53,692 bases of DNA from Bacteroidia bacterium. Lineage in GTDB: Bacteria > Bacteroidota > Bacteroidia > UKL13-3. The stretch is taken from the NCBI GenBank assembly GCA_025454975.1, contig JALONK010000018.1, positions 1 to 53,692 on the forward strand, given 5' to 3'. The number at the start of each line of letters is the position of its first letter. Position 1 is the stretch's first letter. A model generated the notes under the pieces. It saw only the letters and a program-made list of their open reading frames with translations. It had not been told where the DNA came from and did no database searches. Positions 1 to 8,602 of this stretch are shown one piece after another. The position numbers and the translations under genes are program-made.

Positions 1-1982
1 GGCTGGTTGCGGCATATCCATTGAGTGCCTAAGGGCGAAAAGCTTGGTATGGGATGTACGGTTACCTGAAACGTATCTCTTAATGGACAGCCAATAAAGA
101 TGCCTGCACTTGGAGTTCCCGACAAAGCAATTTGTGTTGAAGTTGGTGGTGTAAATAATAATGAAGATCCACTTCCTATTATCGCACCGGTTGTTGCATT
201 ACGCCAGGTATAATTACCAAACGGCAAGTTTATCGTTACCCGACCGCCTTCGCAAATTGAGGTGTCGTTTAGTGAAAATATTGGTTGTGCATTTAATATC
301 TCTACTGTATCATACATCTCAAGCCTACAATTTGAAACAGCGTTTGTTCTTGGAACATCTGCAAAATACCTCACTAAATACTTACCGGGTTGTCTGTAAA
401 AAAAGGTATCTGATATTATACGCCTCGGGCCGGTTACAAGCCAGCTTTGATTTGACGTTGGGTTTGGTTGTGTAGATGTAATGGTTCTAAAACCTCCTGC
501 AAAAGTAAAGTCGTTTGGTTGGTTGGCTATTTGTAGTGTTGCCGAGGTTATAAAATTCGATGTGTCTATTCTATTAACATTAACGATTACCCGATTACAA
601 TTTCCTGACTGTTTGGTTATTCCCAACTTAACTTTTGGAACAACTGTAATCCTTGCCACCCGACTTGTGTATCCCATGTTGGGACATTTGTTGTCTCTAG
701 CGTTTATGGTAACATAATAAGGTGTTTCTCTTCCATCTCCCTCTTCTGTTTTCCAGCTAAACAGCCAACTGTCTTGCCTTGGCCGTGGTGAAGTATTAAT
801 TCTGTTAAACGACAACTTGCCCGGGCGCTCTAAAGAATTATTCCACCAAATGGTGGTGGTATCTGGGGTGGTTTGATTGCTTAAACTATCATCATCTAAT
901 GCTGTTACTGTAAAACCCAGGCTGTCTCCTTCACAAACAGTATAATTCATTGGTGTAATAAAGCCGGTCATGTTTGTACCCGATCGCAATACAGGAACAA
1001 TATTTGATCCGCAATTGGTAACATAAACCTGTAAATCTCTATTTGAAATTCCAATAAGTTGATAAACCCCATTAGCATTACGCCGCCACTCTTTAACGAA
1101 ATATGAAAAATTGCCGTATATAACATTTTGGGTATAGTTAACTGGATTAAAGCTTAAAACTCCAGTTGCCGTATCAAGAATAATATACGGGTCTATAGGA
1201 AAGTTAATATGAGGCGGCGCTGTTGCGTTTAATGGAAATGGATAAAAGGCAGAAAAAGGTGGTTGATATTGAACAGCCCCCCCCCCGGTATTGAGGGAAC
1301 TATCTAATTCAAAACTTAATGAGTCTCCATCCGGGTCAACAGCTCCGTGAGAAAGGGTACTACTTTGTGTAGAACAAACAGAAATTACCGCTTCGTTCAA
1401 AAACCTCGGGCTATTGTTTAAAAATGTGGAATTAGGAGGTCCTATACTAAAGGTGTTGCCAATTCTAAATCCGGTGCCGCCGGAATTCGCTAAATTAGTT
1501 ATTCCGCTATTTCTGCAACACTGCTCCCAAAAGACATCCCAAAATTGACAAGTATTTGGTTGATTCAGTGTCGGCAAGTTCATGTCTAATATCCCCTCAA
1601 AAATGTATTTCTCTATTGAGGGTGTAAAAGGCCCCGGTGTTTTTGTATTCATATTGGTACAACCATTAACCCCTGTAGTTGGACAAGCTTCCTTTCTAAA
1701 AAGCTCTGCATCTTCTACTTTTACAAAATTAAGTGTTGCATTTATTTGGCTTGGCATACTTGAACAACCTGAGTTTAGGGTAGTATTTGGTCTTACAGCT
1801 ATAGGCTGTGTACAAACTGAACTTAAACATAAATTGGCTCCCGAACAATCTCTGTACAACGTAAGCCTTACCCTCCATACCCGATATGATATTTGTGTGA
1901 GCTCCATTTCACCACCCACCAAATGTGTTGCAAAAAGTGGTGACGTAATTATGGTTAACAAAATGATTAATAGTTTTTTCAT
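1..1982 (-). CDS. large secreted surface protein, 5' part (runs off window)
   Basis: The minus-strand frame is open from the ATG at 1982 down to position 1 without a stop (660 codons visible), so the 3' end lies outside the window. It begins with a signal peptide (MKKLLIILLT..., cleavage near FA-TH). Immediately after comes HLVGGEMELTQ, the typical start of very large Bacteroidota cell-surface proteins that usually carry PKD/Ig-like repeats and a C-terminal T9SS type B domain. Cadherin/PKD-like text is visible (VDPDGDSLSFEL near residue 218), and an Ig-like module begins near residue 570 (DTSICEGG). It probably acts outside the cell in adhesion or gliding. A run of 10 G on the coding strand (1277-1286) encodes glycines; the frame is intact with G10. 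The sorting domain itself cannot be seen here. Substrate unknown. Confidence 0.85.
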   Translation of the reverse strand, partial: MKKLLIILLTIITSPLFATHLVGGEMELTQISYRVWRVRLTLYRDCSGANLCLSSVCTQPIAVRPNTTLNSGCSSMPSQINATLNFVKVEDAELFRKEACPTTGVNGCTNMNTKTPGPFTPSIEKYIFEGILDMNLPTLNQPNTCQFWDVFWEQCCRNSGITNLANSGGTGFRIGNTFSIGPPNSTFLNNSPRFLNEAVISVCSTQSSTLSHGAVDPDGDSLSFELDSSLNTGGGAVQYQPPFSAFYPFPLNATAPPHINFPIDPYIILDTATGVLSFNPVNYTQNVIYGNFSYFVKEWRRNANGVYQLIGISNRDLQVYVTNCGSNIVPVLRSGTNMTGFITPMNYTVCEGDSLGFTVTALDDDSLSNQTTPDTTTIWWNNSLERPGKLSFNRINTSPRPRQDSWLFSWKTEEGDGRETPYYVTINARDNKCPNMGYTSRVARITVVPKVKLGITKQSGNCNRVIVNVNRIDTSNFITSATLQIANQPNDFTFAGGFRTITSTQPNPTSNQSWLVTGPRRIISDTFFYRQPGKYLVRYFADVPRTNAVSNCRLEMYDTVEILNAQPIFSLNDTSICEGGRVTINLPFGNYTWRNATTGAIIGSGSSLLFTPPTSTQIALSGTPSAGIFIGCPLRDTFQVTVHPIPSFSPLGTQWICRNQ

Positions 1983-2082
1983 ATAATTAATTACTGTCCA
2001 ATTATATAAATATTTAATTGCAGATAAAAGGGGAAAATATCAATAATTCTTTTTATAAATGTAGTGCTTCATTTATTTTGTT

Positions 2083-2090
2083 TACATTTG
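2083..2090 (+). promoter_or_regulatory. -7 element of the panD promoter
   Basis: TACATTTG matches the Bacteroidota housekeeping -7 consensus TAnnTTTG and ends 11 bases before the panD ATG. No clear -33 TTTG is visible at the expected distance. Confidence 0.5.
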
Positions 2091-2101
2091 CCCCGCTTTT
2101 T

Positions 2102-2452
2102 ATGCAAATCGAAGTATTAAAATCTAAAATTCATCGCGTTAAGTTAACGCAAACTGAATTACACTATGTAGGCAGCATCACCATTGATGAAGCTTTACTT
2201 GAAGCCGCCAATATGATTGAGAACGAAAAGGTTCAGGTGGTTAATGTAAACAATGGCGAACGCCTTGAAACTTACATTATTAAAGGAGAGCGCAACAGCG
2301 GCGTAATATGCCTTAATGGTCCGGCAGCAAGAAAAGGTTTTGTTGGCGATCACCTAATTATCATATCTTATGCCCTAATGGATTTTGAGGAGGCGAAAAA
2401 ACACACCCCAATTGCCATTTATCCCGACAACAACAACAAACTAATCTCTTGA
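2102..2452 (+). CDS. panD: aspartate 1-decarboxylase (pyruvoyl enzyme)
   Basis: PanD converts L-aspartate to beta-alanine for pantothenate and CoA synthesis. From the ATG at 2102 the protein is 116 aa, the usual family length. It reads [20 protein letters not shown], then HYVGSIT. Gly24-Ser25 is the self-cleavage site that yields the pyruvoyl group. The frame stays open 28 codons further upstream, but that extension has no homology to the family and would overlap the promoter (TACATTTG at 2083-2090), so I chose the inner start. The stop TGA overlaps the TTG start of the next gene in the sequence TTGA, suggesting translational coupling. Confidence 0.95.
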   Translation: MQIEVLKSKIHRVKLTQTELHYVGSITIDEALLEAANMIENEKVQVVNVNNGERLETYIIKGERNSGVICLNGPAARKGFVGDHLIIISYALMDFEEAKKHTPIAIYPDNNNKLIS

Positions 2453-3441
2453 GTAATTCGATAAAACAAGCTATTCAGTATGCAATTGTATTTGCAATTG
2501 GTGGGCTGTTTTTATTCTTGGTTTTCAACAAAACAGATTGGCAACAATTATGGTCTATCCTTTCTAATGCCAACTATTATTGGATTGCTGTTGGTATGTT
2601 TATTTCTTGGATAAGTCATATCATTCGGGCATATCGAGCAACTATGTTGTATGAAGCCATGTCGTATAAGGTTTCAGTAGCGAACAGCTATCATGCAGTA
2701 ATCATTGGTTATTTTATGAACTATTTGATTCCGCGAGGCGGAGAAATCTCAAGAGCGGCATCCGTATTTAAAACCAATCAATTGGCCTTAGAAAAAGGGC
2801 TAGGCTCAATTGTAACGGAGAGATTAGTTGATTTAATCATGATGTTATTTGTGCTTGCCATTGTGTTTGTATTTCAAGTTGATTTAATCTTAAGTTTTTT
2901 ACAGAAACAAACTTCAAATACGTCTGGTACAAACAGCTCCTCTGTAAACATTATTTACATTATAGGTGTAGCTCTACTATCAGTCATATTTATATTCGTA
3001 TTTCGTAAAAAAATCACTGCGTTTCCTTTGGTATTAAAGGTAATTGATAAGTTAAAGGGGTTTGCTTCCGGACTTACAAGTATTACTAAAATAAAACGCC
3101 CAATATTATTTATAGTGTTATCTGTTTGTATTTGGGTTTGTTACATTTTAATGATGTACTTCTGTTTGTTCGCTTTACCGGGTACATCATCGCTTAATTT
3201 TTTGCAATGTTTAACCGTTTTCGCTCTCGGAACTATTGGCGTTATAATTCCCGCCCCGGGCGCCGGTGCCGGTACTTATCATTTTGCAGTAATGCAAGGG
3301 TTGTTGTTATTTGGCGTTGCCGAAACCGAAGGTACTGCATATGCAACACTTGTGCATGGAGCACAAATGATTATGTTTTTGATTCTTGGTGTAATCAGCT
3401 CTGTGATTGTACTAAGAAAAACTAAAAAACAACACGCCTAA
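2449..3441 (+). CDS. lysylphosphatidylglycerol synthase TM-region / UPF0104 membrane protein
   Basis: This 330 aa polytopic inner-membrane protein belongs to the UPF0104/LPG_synthase_TM family (AglD/YbhN-like). Members are thought to flip or transfer lipids or lipid-linked groups; the substrate here is unknown. Diagnostic features are an early [12 protein letters not shown] segment, a [17 protein letters not shown] loop (conserved N, P, RGGE), and a C-terminal [13 protein letters not shown] segment. About eight hydrophobic segments are visible. There is no soluble C-terminal transferase domain, so it is not a full MprF. The start is TTG, overlapping the panD stop by 4 bases. The next gene, a heptose adenylyltransferase, starts 4 bases after its stop, so both may contribute to envelope lipids. 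Confidence 0.8.
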   Translation: MSNSIKQAIQYAIVFAIGGLFLFLVFNKTDWQQLWSILSNANYYWIAVGMFISWISHIIRAYRATMLYEAMSYKVSVANSYHAVIIGYFMNYLIPRGGEISRAASVFKTNQLALEKGLGSIVTERLVDLIMMLFVLAIVFVFQVDLILSFLQKQTSNTSGTNSSSVNIIYIIGVALLSVIFIFVFRKKITAFPLVLKVIDKLKGFASGLTSITKIKRPILFIVLSVCIWVCYILMMYFCLFALPGTSSLNFLQCLTVFALGTIGVIIPAPGAGAGTYHFAVMQGLLLFGVAETEGTAYATLVHGAQMIMFLILGVISSVIVLRKTKKQHA

Positions 3442-3445
3442 TCAC

Positions 3446-3940
3446 ATGTCAAAACATCAAACAATTTTAGATAAAATATTTACAACAGTCGCTAACCTGC
3501 AAAGCCAAGTTAAATTGTGGCAAAAGAATGGGGATACAGTAGTGTTTACCAATGGCTGTTTTGATTTATTACATAAAGGCCATGTTGACTATCTGGCAAA
3601 AGCCGCCGACCTTGGTGCTAAGTTAATTATTGGCGTAAATACAGATGCCTCTGTAAGTAAACTTAAAGGACCAAACAGACCAATACAAGATGAACAAAGT
3701 CGTCTGCAAATTCTAGCTTCTTTGTATAGTGTTGATGCTGTTATTCTGTTTAATGAAGACACTCCTTATGAGTTAATAAAAGCCATACAGCCGGATATTC
3801 TTGTAAAGGGTAGCGACTATAAACCTGAATCTATTGTTGGGTTTGATATTGTTACAGCAAAAGGTGGTGTAGTTAAAACAATTGATTTTCTGCCGGGCTT
3901 TAGCACCAGCGCCATTGAGAAAAAAATTAAAACCTCCTAA
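3446..3940 (+). CDS. rfaE2: D-glycero-beta-D-manno-heptose 1-phosphate adenylyltransferase
   Basis: This 164 aa stand-alone nucleotidyltransferase corresponds to the C-terminal half of E. coli HldE. It makes ADP-heptose for the LPS inner core. The cytidylyltransferase-like motif is NGCFDLLHKGHVDYL (HxGH, near residues 36-50). ILVKGSDY follows in the second half. The family length is about 160 aa. No kinase half (HldE N-terminal domain) is fused or adjacent in the window, so it must be encoded elsewhere. It starts 4 bases after the upstream membrane protein and is probably co-transcribed with panD and that gene. Confidence 0.88.
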   Translation: MSKHQTILDKIFTTVANLQSQVKLWQKNGDTVVFTNGCFDLLHKGHVDYLAKAADLGAKLIIGVNTDASVSKLKGPNRPIQDEQSRLQILASLYSVDAVILFNEDTPYELIKAIQPDILVKGSDYKPESIVGFDIVTAKGGVVKTIDFLPGFSTSAIEKKIKTS

Positions 3941-3993
3941 TCAATTTAAACAAAGGGTTGTTTTGGTTTGTTAATCAAAAAACTAAACTTAAC

Positions 3994-5307
3994 ATGACCC
4001 AACCTATTGCCGTATTTTGGTTTAGACGAGACCTTCGGTTACACGACAATGCCGGGCTTTATCATGCCTTAAAAAGTGGATACCAGGTGCTGCCCATATT
4101 TATTTTTGATGAAGAGATTCTTTCTAAATTGGAAGACAAAGCAGATGCAAGGGTTTCCTTTATTTACCAAACCATTAAACAACTTAAACAGGAACTCAAC
4201 GAAACTGGTTGCGACTTGCAAGTGTATTATGGCAACCCCATTCAAGTTTGGAAAAATATCCTTAATTCTTTTGATGTGAAGTCGGTATATACCAATGCCG
4301 ATTATGAACCTTATGCAAAACAAAGAGATTCACAAGTTGAGGATTTGTTAAATGCCCGACAGGTTTCATTTAATGCTTATAAGGACCAATGCATTTTTGA
4401 CTACACAGAAATTTTAAAAGATAATGGAACTCCCTACACCGTATTCACTCCTTATAGTAAAAAATGGAAACTAGCCTTCAAACCATATCATGTAAAAGCT
4501 TATCCTGTAGAAAAATATAAAACAGCGTTTGTTAAGGTTTCTCCAAAACCAATGATTGAATTGGAGGAGATGGGCTTTCAAGCTTCATCATTAAATTTTC
4601 CACCTGCATCTATCGCTCAAAGTGTTATAAAAAACTACGACAAAACACGAAACTTTCCGGGTGTGCTTGGCACGTCAAGGCTTGGGATACATTTTAGATT
4701 TGGTACCATTAGTATTAGAGAAAAGGCTGCAAAGGCCGCTTCTCTTAACGAAACATTTTTAAACGAGTTAATCTGGCGTGACTTTTACATGATGATTCTT
4801 GCGCATTTTCCGCATGTTGCATCAAACGCATTTAGGAAAGAATATGACCAAATTGAATGGATAAACAACCCGAGTGATTTTGAGGCTTGGTGTGAAGGAA
4901 AAACAGGATACCCAATTGTTGATGCCGGCATGAGAGAATTAAACAGCACCGGATATATGCATAACAGGGTTCGCATGATTGTTGCCAGTTTCTTAACTAA
5001 ACACCTGCTTATTGACTGGAGGTGGGGCGAAGCCTATTTTGCAAAAAAACTTTTAGACTTTGATTTAAGTGCAAACAATGGCGGTTGGCAATGGACGGCA
5101 GGATGCGGTACTGATGCCGCGCCATACTTTAGGGTGTTTAATCCAACATTACAAACCGAAAAATTTGATAAAGACTTAAGTTATATAAAAAAATGGGTGC
5201 CCGAAATCGGTACAGCAGCTTACCCAAAACCCATTGTGCAGCACGAGTTTGCACGAAAACGTTGTTTAGAAACTTATAAAGTTGGTTTAGGGAAAATTAC
5301 TGTTTAA
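3994..5307 (+). CDS. phr: deoxyribodipyrimidine photolyase / cryptochrome family
   Basis: The product is a 437 aa FAD-binding photolyase that uses blue light to split cyclobutane pyrimidine dimers. The N-terminal Rossmann domain starts VFWFRRDLRLHDN. The C-terminal FAD domain shows GTSRLGIHFRFG, LIWRDFYMMIL, and the Trp-rich stretch KLLDFDLSANNGGWQWTAG. In these motifs N-NGGWQW-AG-D binds FAD and the lesion. I use the ATG at 3994 because the protein then begins MTQPIAVFWFRRDLRLH like its relatives; the open TTG upstream adds 12 unrelated residues. It is shorter than some family members (about 470 aa). I cannot separate a CPD photolyase from a cryptochrome-like paralogue by eye. Confidence 0.9.
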   Translation: MTQPIAVFWFRRDLRLHDNAGLYHALKSGYQVLPIFIFDEEILSKLEDKADARVSFIYQTIKQLKQELNETGCDLQVYYGNPIQVWKNILNSFDVKSVYTNADYEPYAKQRDSQVEDLLNARQVSFNAYKDQCIFDYTEILKDNGTPYTVFTPYSKKWKLAFKPYHVKAYPVEKYKTAFVKVSPKPMIELEEMGFQASSLNFPPASIAQSVIKNYDKTRNFPGVLGTSRLGIHFRFGTISIREKAAKAASLNETFLNELIWRDFYMMILAHFPHVASNAFRKEYDQIEWINNPSDFEAWCEGKTGYPIVDAGMRELNSTGYMHNRVRMIVASFLTKHLLIDWRWGEAYFAKKLLDFDLSANNGGWQWTAGCGTDAAPYFRVFNPTLQTEKFDKDLSYIKKWVPEIGTAAYPKPIVQHEFARKRCLETYKVGLGKITV

Positions 5308-5341
5308 TTATTTTCTCTGTAAAACTTCACTGTTTGGTGTT

Positions 5342-5349
5342 TACATTTG
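5342..5349 (+). promoter_or_regulatory. -7 element of the sbtA promoter
   Basis: TACATTTG fits TAnnTTTG and is separated from the sbtA ATG by 4 bases, which would put the transcription start at or next to the start codon. Confidence 0.5.
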
Positions 5350-5353
5350 TGTT

Positions 5354-6331
5354 ATGTTGAATATAACACAATCCATTGGGGGTAGCTTAAGCAGTCCTAT
5401 GGTGCTAGCATTTTTGCTTGGTATCATAGCAACGCTAATTAAAAGCGACCTAAAGTTTCCCGAAGGAATGTATTTGGGACTTACCATATTTCTGCTATTC
5501 GCTATTGGCTTAAAAGGCGGACACAAACTTAGCCACGCCAGTATTAGCGAATTTATTTTGCCGGGTATTTCAGCAATTGCTGTTTGTATAATTATTCCAA
5601 TTGCCAACTTCTTTTTACTTACAAAACTACTTGGCTTTTCAACAGTAAATGCTGCCGCTATTTCAGCGCATGTTGGCTCTGTTTCGGTTGTAACGTTTAG
5701 TCAAGTTAGTATAATGCTGGAAAAATCAGGCATACAATATGAAGGCTTTATGCCGGCTATTTTGGCAATTATGGAAGTGCCGGCCATTTTGGTTGCTTTG
5801 TTTTTAGCTCAAAACAGCTTACAGGTTAATAAAGAAGAAAGGCGGGATTTGTTGCATGAATTATTTACCAACAAAGGAATTGTATTGCTTATTGGAGGTA
5901 TAATTATTGGCATGCTTACAGGAGATGATGGATATAAACAAGTTGAGCCTCTTTATGATGGAATGTTCAAAGGAATCCTATGTTTGTTTTTATTAGAAGT
6001 GGGTTTAGTAACCGGTAGGCGTTTGTTTGATCTTACCAAGGTTGGCCCTAAGCTATTAATTTATGGAATCACAATGCCAATTGTGCATGCTGTTATTGGT
6101 ATTATACTAGCTCACGTTTCCGGATTAAGCGAAGGTGGAGCGATTGTTTTCGCTACCTTATGCGCAAGCGCCAGTTATATTGCGGCTCCGGCGGCAGTTC
6201 GTATTGCACTTCCTGATGCTAACCCAACATATTATTTAACAGCGGCCTTGGTAATTATTTTTCCATTTAACCTCACTATTGGAATTAGTATTTATATGAA
6301 ACTTGCACATTTAATTTATTCGGTATGGTAA
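5354..6331 (+). CDS. sbtA: SbtA-type sodium-dependent bicarbonate transporter
   Basis: This 325 aa membrane protein is of the SbtA/DUF897 family, known in cyanobacteria as a high-affinity Na+/HCO3- symporter. The signature ISAHVGSVSVVTFSQ is present, as is the second-half counterpart FATLCASASYIAAPAA, which reflects the inverted-repeat fold. About ten hydrophobic segments can be counted. The ATG lies only 4 bases after a TACATTTG promoter element, so the mRNA may be leaderless. The stop overlaps the start of the PII-like gene by 7 bases, the same pairing as cyanobacterial sbtA-sbtB. Transport of bicarbonate is an inference from family. A gamma-carbonic anhydrase lies 4.6 kb downstream. Confidence 0.85.
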   Translation: MLNITQSIGGSLSSPMVLAFLLGIIATLIKSDLKFPEGMYLGLTIFLLFAIGLKGGHKLSHASISEFILPGISAIAVCIIIPIANFFLLTKLLGFSTVNAAAISAHVGSVSVVTFSQVSIMLEKSGIQYEGFMPAILAIMEVPAILVALFLAQNSLQVNKEERRDLLHELFTNKGIVLLIGGIIIGMLTGDDGYKQVEPLYDGMFKGILCLFLLEVGLVTGRRLFDLTKVGPKLLIYGITMPIVHAVIGIILAHVSGLSEGGAIVFATLCASASYIAAPAAVRIALPDANPTYYLTAALVIIFPFNLTIGISIYMKLAHLIYSVW

Positions 6332-6630
6332 AATTAGTTCCTTTAAAAATGGTAACCATTATTGCTTTAGATGCATTACAACATAAATTAATCGCTGATA
6401 TTAAAAACTGCGGAAGTAAAGGATATACCGTAGCTGAGGTTGAAGGAGAAGGAATTCACTCAAAACATTTTACTGACTGGGAGGGAAGAAACGTGAGGAT
6501 AGAAACCTTAGTTACTGAAGAAATTGCAGATAAGATTATGCAAACCATTAGCGAAAAATATTTTGACAGATATAGCATAGTTGCATTTGTAAGCACGGTT
6601 GAAGTACTAAGAAAAGAAAAGTTTGCTTAA
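6325..6630 (+). CDS. sbtB: SbtB-like PII family regulator
   Basis: This 101 aa protein has a PII-like ferredoxin fold. It shows the beta-alpha-beta pattern of PII proteins: TIIALDALQHKLIADI, GYTVAEVEGEG, RIETLVTEEIADKIMQTI, YSIVAFVSTVEVL. In cyanobacteria SbtB binds adenine nucleotides (cAMP, AMP, ADP) and gates SbtA. The gene overlaps sbtA by 7 bases, so the two are translationally coupled. The C-terminus lacks the Cys pair of the redox loop found in some cyanobacterial SbtB. A start at the internal ATG 6349 would remove the first 8 residues and is equally compatible with the fold. It is not a GlnB (no T-loop uridylylation Tyr context). Confidence 0.78.
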   Translation: MVKLVPLKMVTIIALDALQHKLIADIKNCGSKGYTVAEVEGEGIHSKHFTDWEGRNVRIETLVTEEIADKIMQTISEKYFDRYSIVAFVSTVEVLRKEKFA

Positions 6631-6648
6631 CCTCTTCTATTAATCACC

Positions 6649-7986
6649 ATGCCTCGCTTTACCTTTAATGATATAAAACAATTTATCACCCACGACATTT
6701 GGTATGTGAATGTTGAACAATTCCCACCTTGGCAGCGTAAGGGAATTAAATTATTACGCATAACAATACTTGGTGTAAAAGACATTATTCGTAAAGACTT
6801 ATCTCTTCGTGCAAGCGCATTAACTTTGTATTCAATAATGTCTATTGTTCCGGTATTCGCAATGGTTTTCGGTATTGCAAAAGGATTTGGATTAGAGGCT
6901 TATTTAGACGGGCAACTTAAGCAGTGGCTTGGTGCTCAACCGGAAGTTTTAAACAATGTAACCAATTATGCTCATAATATGTTGGGCAGCGTAAAGGGTG
7001 GCGTAATTGCCGGACTTGGTTTTGCGTTATTGTTGTGGACCATCATTCAAGTGTTAGGAAATATCGAACATGCATTTAACTCGATTTGGTATGTTAAACA
7101 ACCTAGAACTTGGGTTCGTAAGTTCACTGATTATTTATCAATCATGTTAGTGGCTCCCTTGTTTATTATTGCTTCAGGCACGGCTACATTGTTCATTAGC
7201 ACACAAGTAAAAGAATTAATCGTGCATTTTAGTTTTTTGGGAGAAACATTAACAGATGTAATCATCGTTTCGTTAAAAGTGCTTCCGTTTTTCACAACAA
7301 GTTTGTTGTTATTCCTACTATATCAGGTGATGCCGAACACAAGGGTTAAGCCTATTGCAGCATTACTTGCCGGAATTATCGCCGGCACGGTTTTTCAGTT
7401 TTTCCAATGGGGGTATATCAACTTTCAAATTGGCGTTTCAAAATACAATAGTATTTATGGTAGCTTTGCTTCAATCCCATTATTTATAACTTGGCTTCAG
7501 TTTAGCTGGACGATAGTATTGGTTGGTGCAGAAATTTCATATAGTATTCAAAATATTGAGGTGTTTGAGTCGGAACAAATTACTGTTAACATAAGCCATA
7601 AAATGCGCATGTTATTTGCCATTTATGCTTTACAACACATCACTAAAAAATTTAGTGAGGCACAAACAGCTCCTGATGCTATAGAACTAACCAACAAATT
7701 AAAAATTCCATTAAGTGTTTGCAAAAAAACTTTAAGGCTGCTTCAAGATGCTGAATTAGTTGTTCCGGCTCAGTTAAACACAAAAACTAAGGAGTATAGT
7801 TTTGTACCTGCATTAGACCCAAAATTTTTCACCATAAGTTTTGTGATTAATAAACTTGAAAATATTGGTGAGCTGAAAAAAATTAACGACCCTGATGGTG
7901 CGTTTCATCGCTTAAAAGCGCAGTACATACACCTTGAAAAAGCCATGGAAGAGTCGTCGTCAAACAAACACATACTAGATATATAA
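6649..7986 (+). CDS. YihY/BrkB family inner-membrane protein
   Basis: This 445 aa protein of the YihY/virulence factor BrkB family (formerly misnamed RNase BN) has six transmembrane segments. They lie between about residues 45 and 305, including SLRASALTLYSIMSIVPVFAM and WLQFSWTIVLVGAEISYS. After the membrane part there is a soluble C-terminal region of about 130 residues. It reads like a winged-helix/MarR-type segment (ELTNKLKIPLSVCKKTLRLLQDAELVV), which is common in Bacteroidota members. The function is not firmly known; transport or envelope roles have been suggested for the family. The stop TAA shares its last base with the ATG of aat. Confidence 0.85.
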   Translation: MPRFTFNDIKQFITHDIWYVNVEQFPPWQRKGIKLLRITILGVKDIIRKDLSLRASALTLYSIMSIVPVFAMVFGIAKGFGLEAYLDGQLKQWLGAQPEVLNNVTNYAHNMLGSVKGGVIAGLGFALLLWTIIQVLGNIEHAFNSIWYVKQPRTWVRKFTDYLSIMLVAPLFIIASGTATLFISTQVKELIVHFSFLGETLTDVIIVSLKVLPFFTTSLLLFLLYQVMPNTRVKPIAALLAGIIAGTVFQFFQWGYINFQIGVSKYNSIYGSFASIPLFITWLQFSWTIVLVGAEISYSIQNIEVFESEQITVNISHKMRMLFAIYALQHITKKFSEAQTAPDAIELTNKLKIPLSVCKKTLRLLQDAELVVPAQLNTKTKEYSFVPALDPKFFTISFVINKLENIGELKKINDPDGAFHRLKAQYIHLEKAMEESSSNKHILDI

Positions 7987-8567
7987 TGGAGGTAATAACA
8001 CCTGATATGTTGTTGATGGGATACACGCTTGGGATTTTCCCCATGGCCGACCCTGCACAAAATCACGAGATTTTTTGGGTTGAACCGGAAATGAGAGGCA
8101 TTATACCACTAGAGCAGTTTAAGGTTAGTAAATCGTTGCGCCAAACCATTAGAAGTGGCAAATATCATGCTACCATGAATACTCGGTTTGAAGAGGTAAT
8201 AAGAAGTTGTGCCGACAGACCGGAAACTTGGATATCTGACGACTTAATTGATTTATATATTCACTTACACAAGGAAGGATTCGCATACAGCTTCGAAGTG
8301 ATAAATCAACAAAACAATTTGGTAGGAGGCCTGTACGGTGTTGCATTGGGCAAAGCCTTTTTTGGAGAAAGCATGTTTAGTAAGGAAAGAGACACAAGCA
8401 AAATTGCTTTGTTTGCTTTAGTTGAATGGATGAAACACAACGGATATGAACTATTAGACACCCAATATATAACCGATCATCTAAAGTCGCTAGGTGCAAT
8501 TGAAATTACGCAAGATGAATATAAGCTATTACTTCAGGATGCTCTTCATGAAGACGAATACTTTTAA
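7986..8567 (+). CDS. aat: leucyl/phenylalanyl-tRNA--protein transferase
   Basis: Aat adds Leu or Phe from aminoacyl-tRNA to proteins with N-terminal Arg or Lys, creating N-degrons for ClpS/ClpAP. The 193 aa frame has the family landmarks: MGYTLGIFPMAD, the FWVEPEMRGIIPL segment, WISDDLIDLYIHLH, LVGGLYGVALGKAFFGESMFS, and LLDTQYITDHLKSLGA. It is shorter than the E. coli enzyme (234 aa) but keeps all core motifs; many phyla have this compact form. It overlaps the preceding gene by one base (TAATG). An arginyl-transferase-like gene lies 1.6 kb downstream. Confidence 0.92.
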   Translation: MEVITPDMLLMGYTLGIFPMADPAQNHEIFWVEPEMRGIIPLEQFKVSKSLRQTIRSGKYHATMNTRFEEVIRSCADRPETWISDDLIDLYIHLHKEGFAYSFEVINQQNNLVGGLYGVALGKAFFGESMFSKERDTSKIALFALVEWMKHNGYELLDTQYITDHLKSLGAIEITQDEYKLLLQDALHEDEYF

Positions 8568-8602
8568 GCAATTATTAAGCGTTTTTTAGCTAAACTTGTG
8601 TT

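Noticed and set aside
1277-1286. Frameshift (pseudogene) at the C10 run
   Set aside because: The same minus-strand frame reads sensibly on both sides of the run, so the gene is intact as given; only the possibility of slippage is kept.
161-1986. Plus-strand open frames opposite the giant surface protein (161-475, 481-717, 1582-1986)
   Set aside because: The minus-strand frame is open across the whole stretch and encodes a recognisable signal peptide and family motifs; the plus-strand frames have no protein-like features.
2018-2101. Longer N-terminus for PanD
   Set aside because: The 28 extra residues do not resemble PanD and cover the promoter element.
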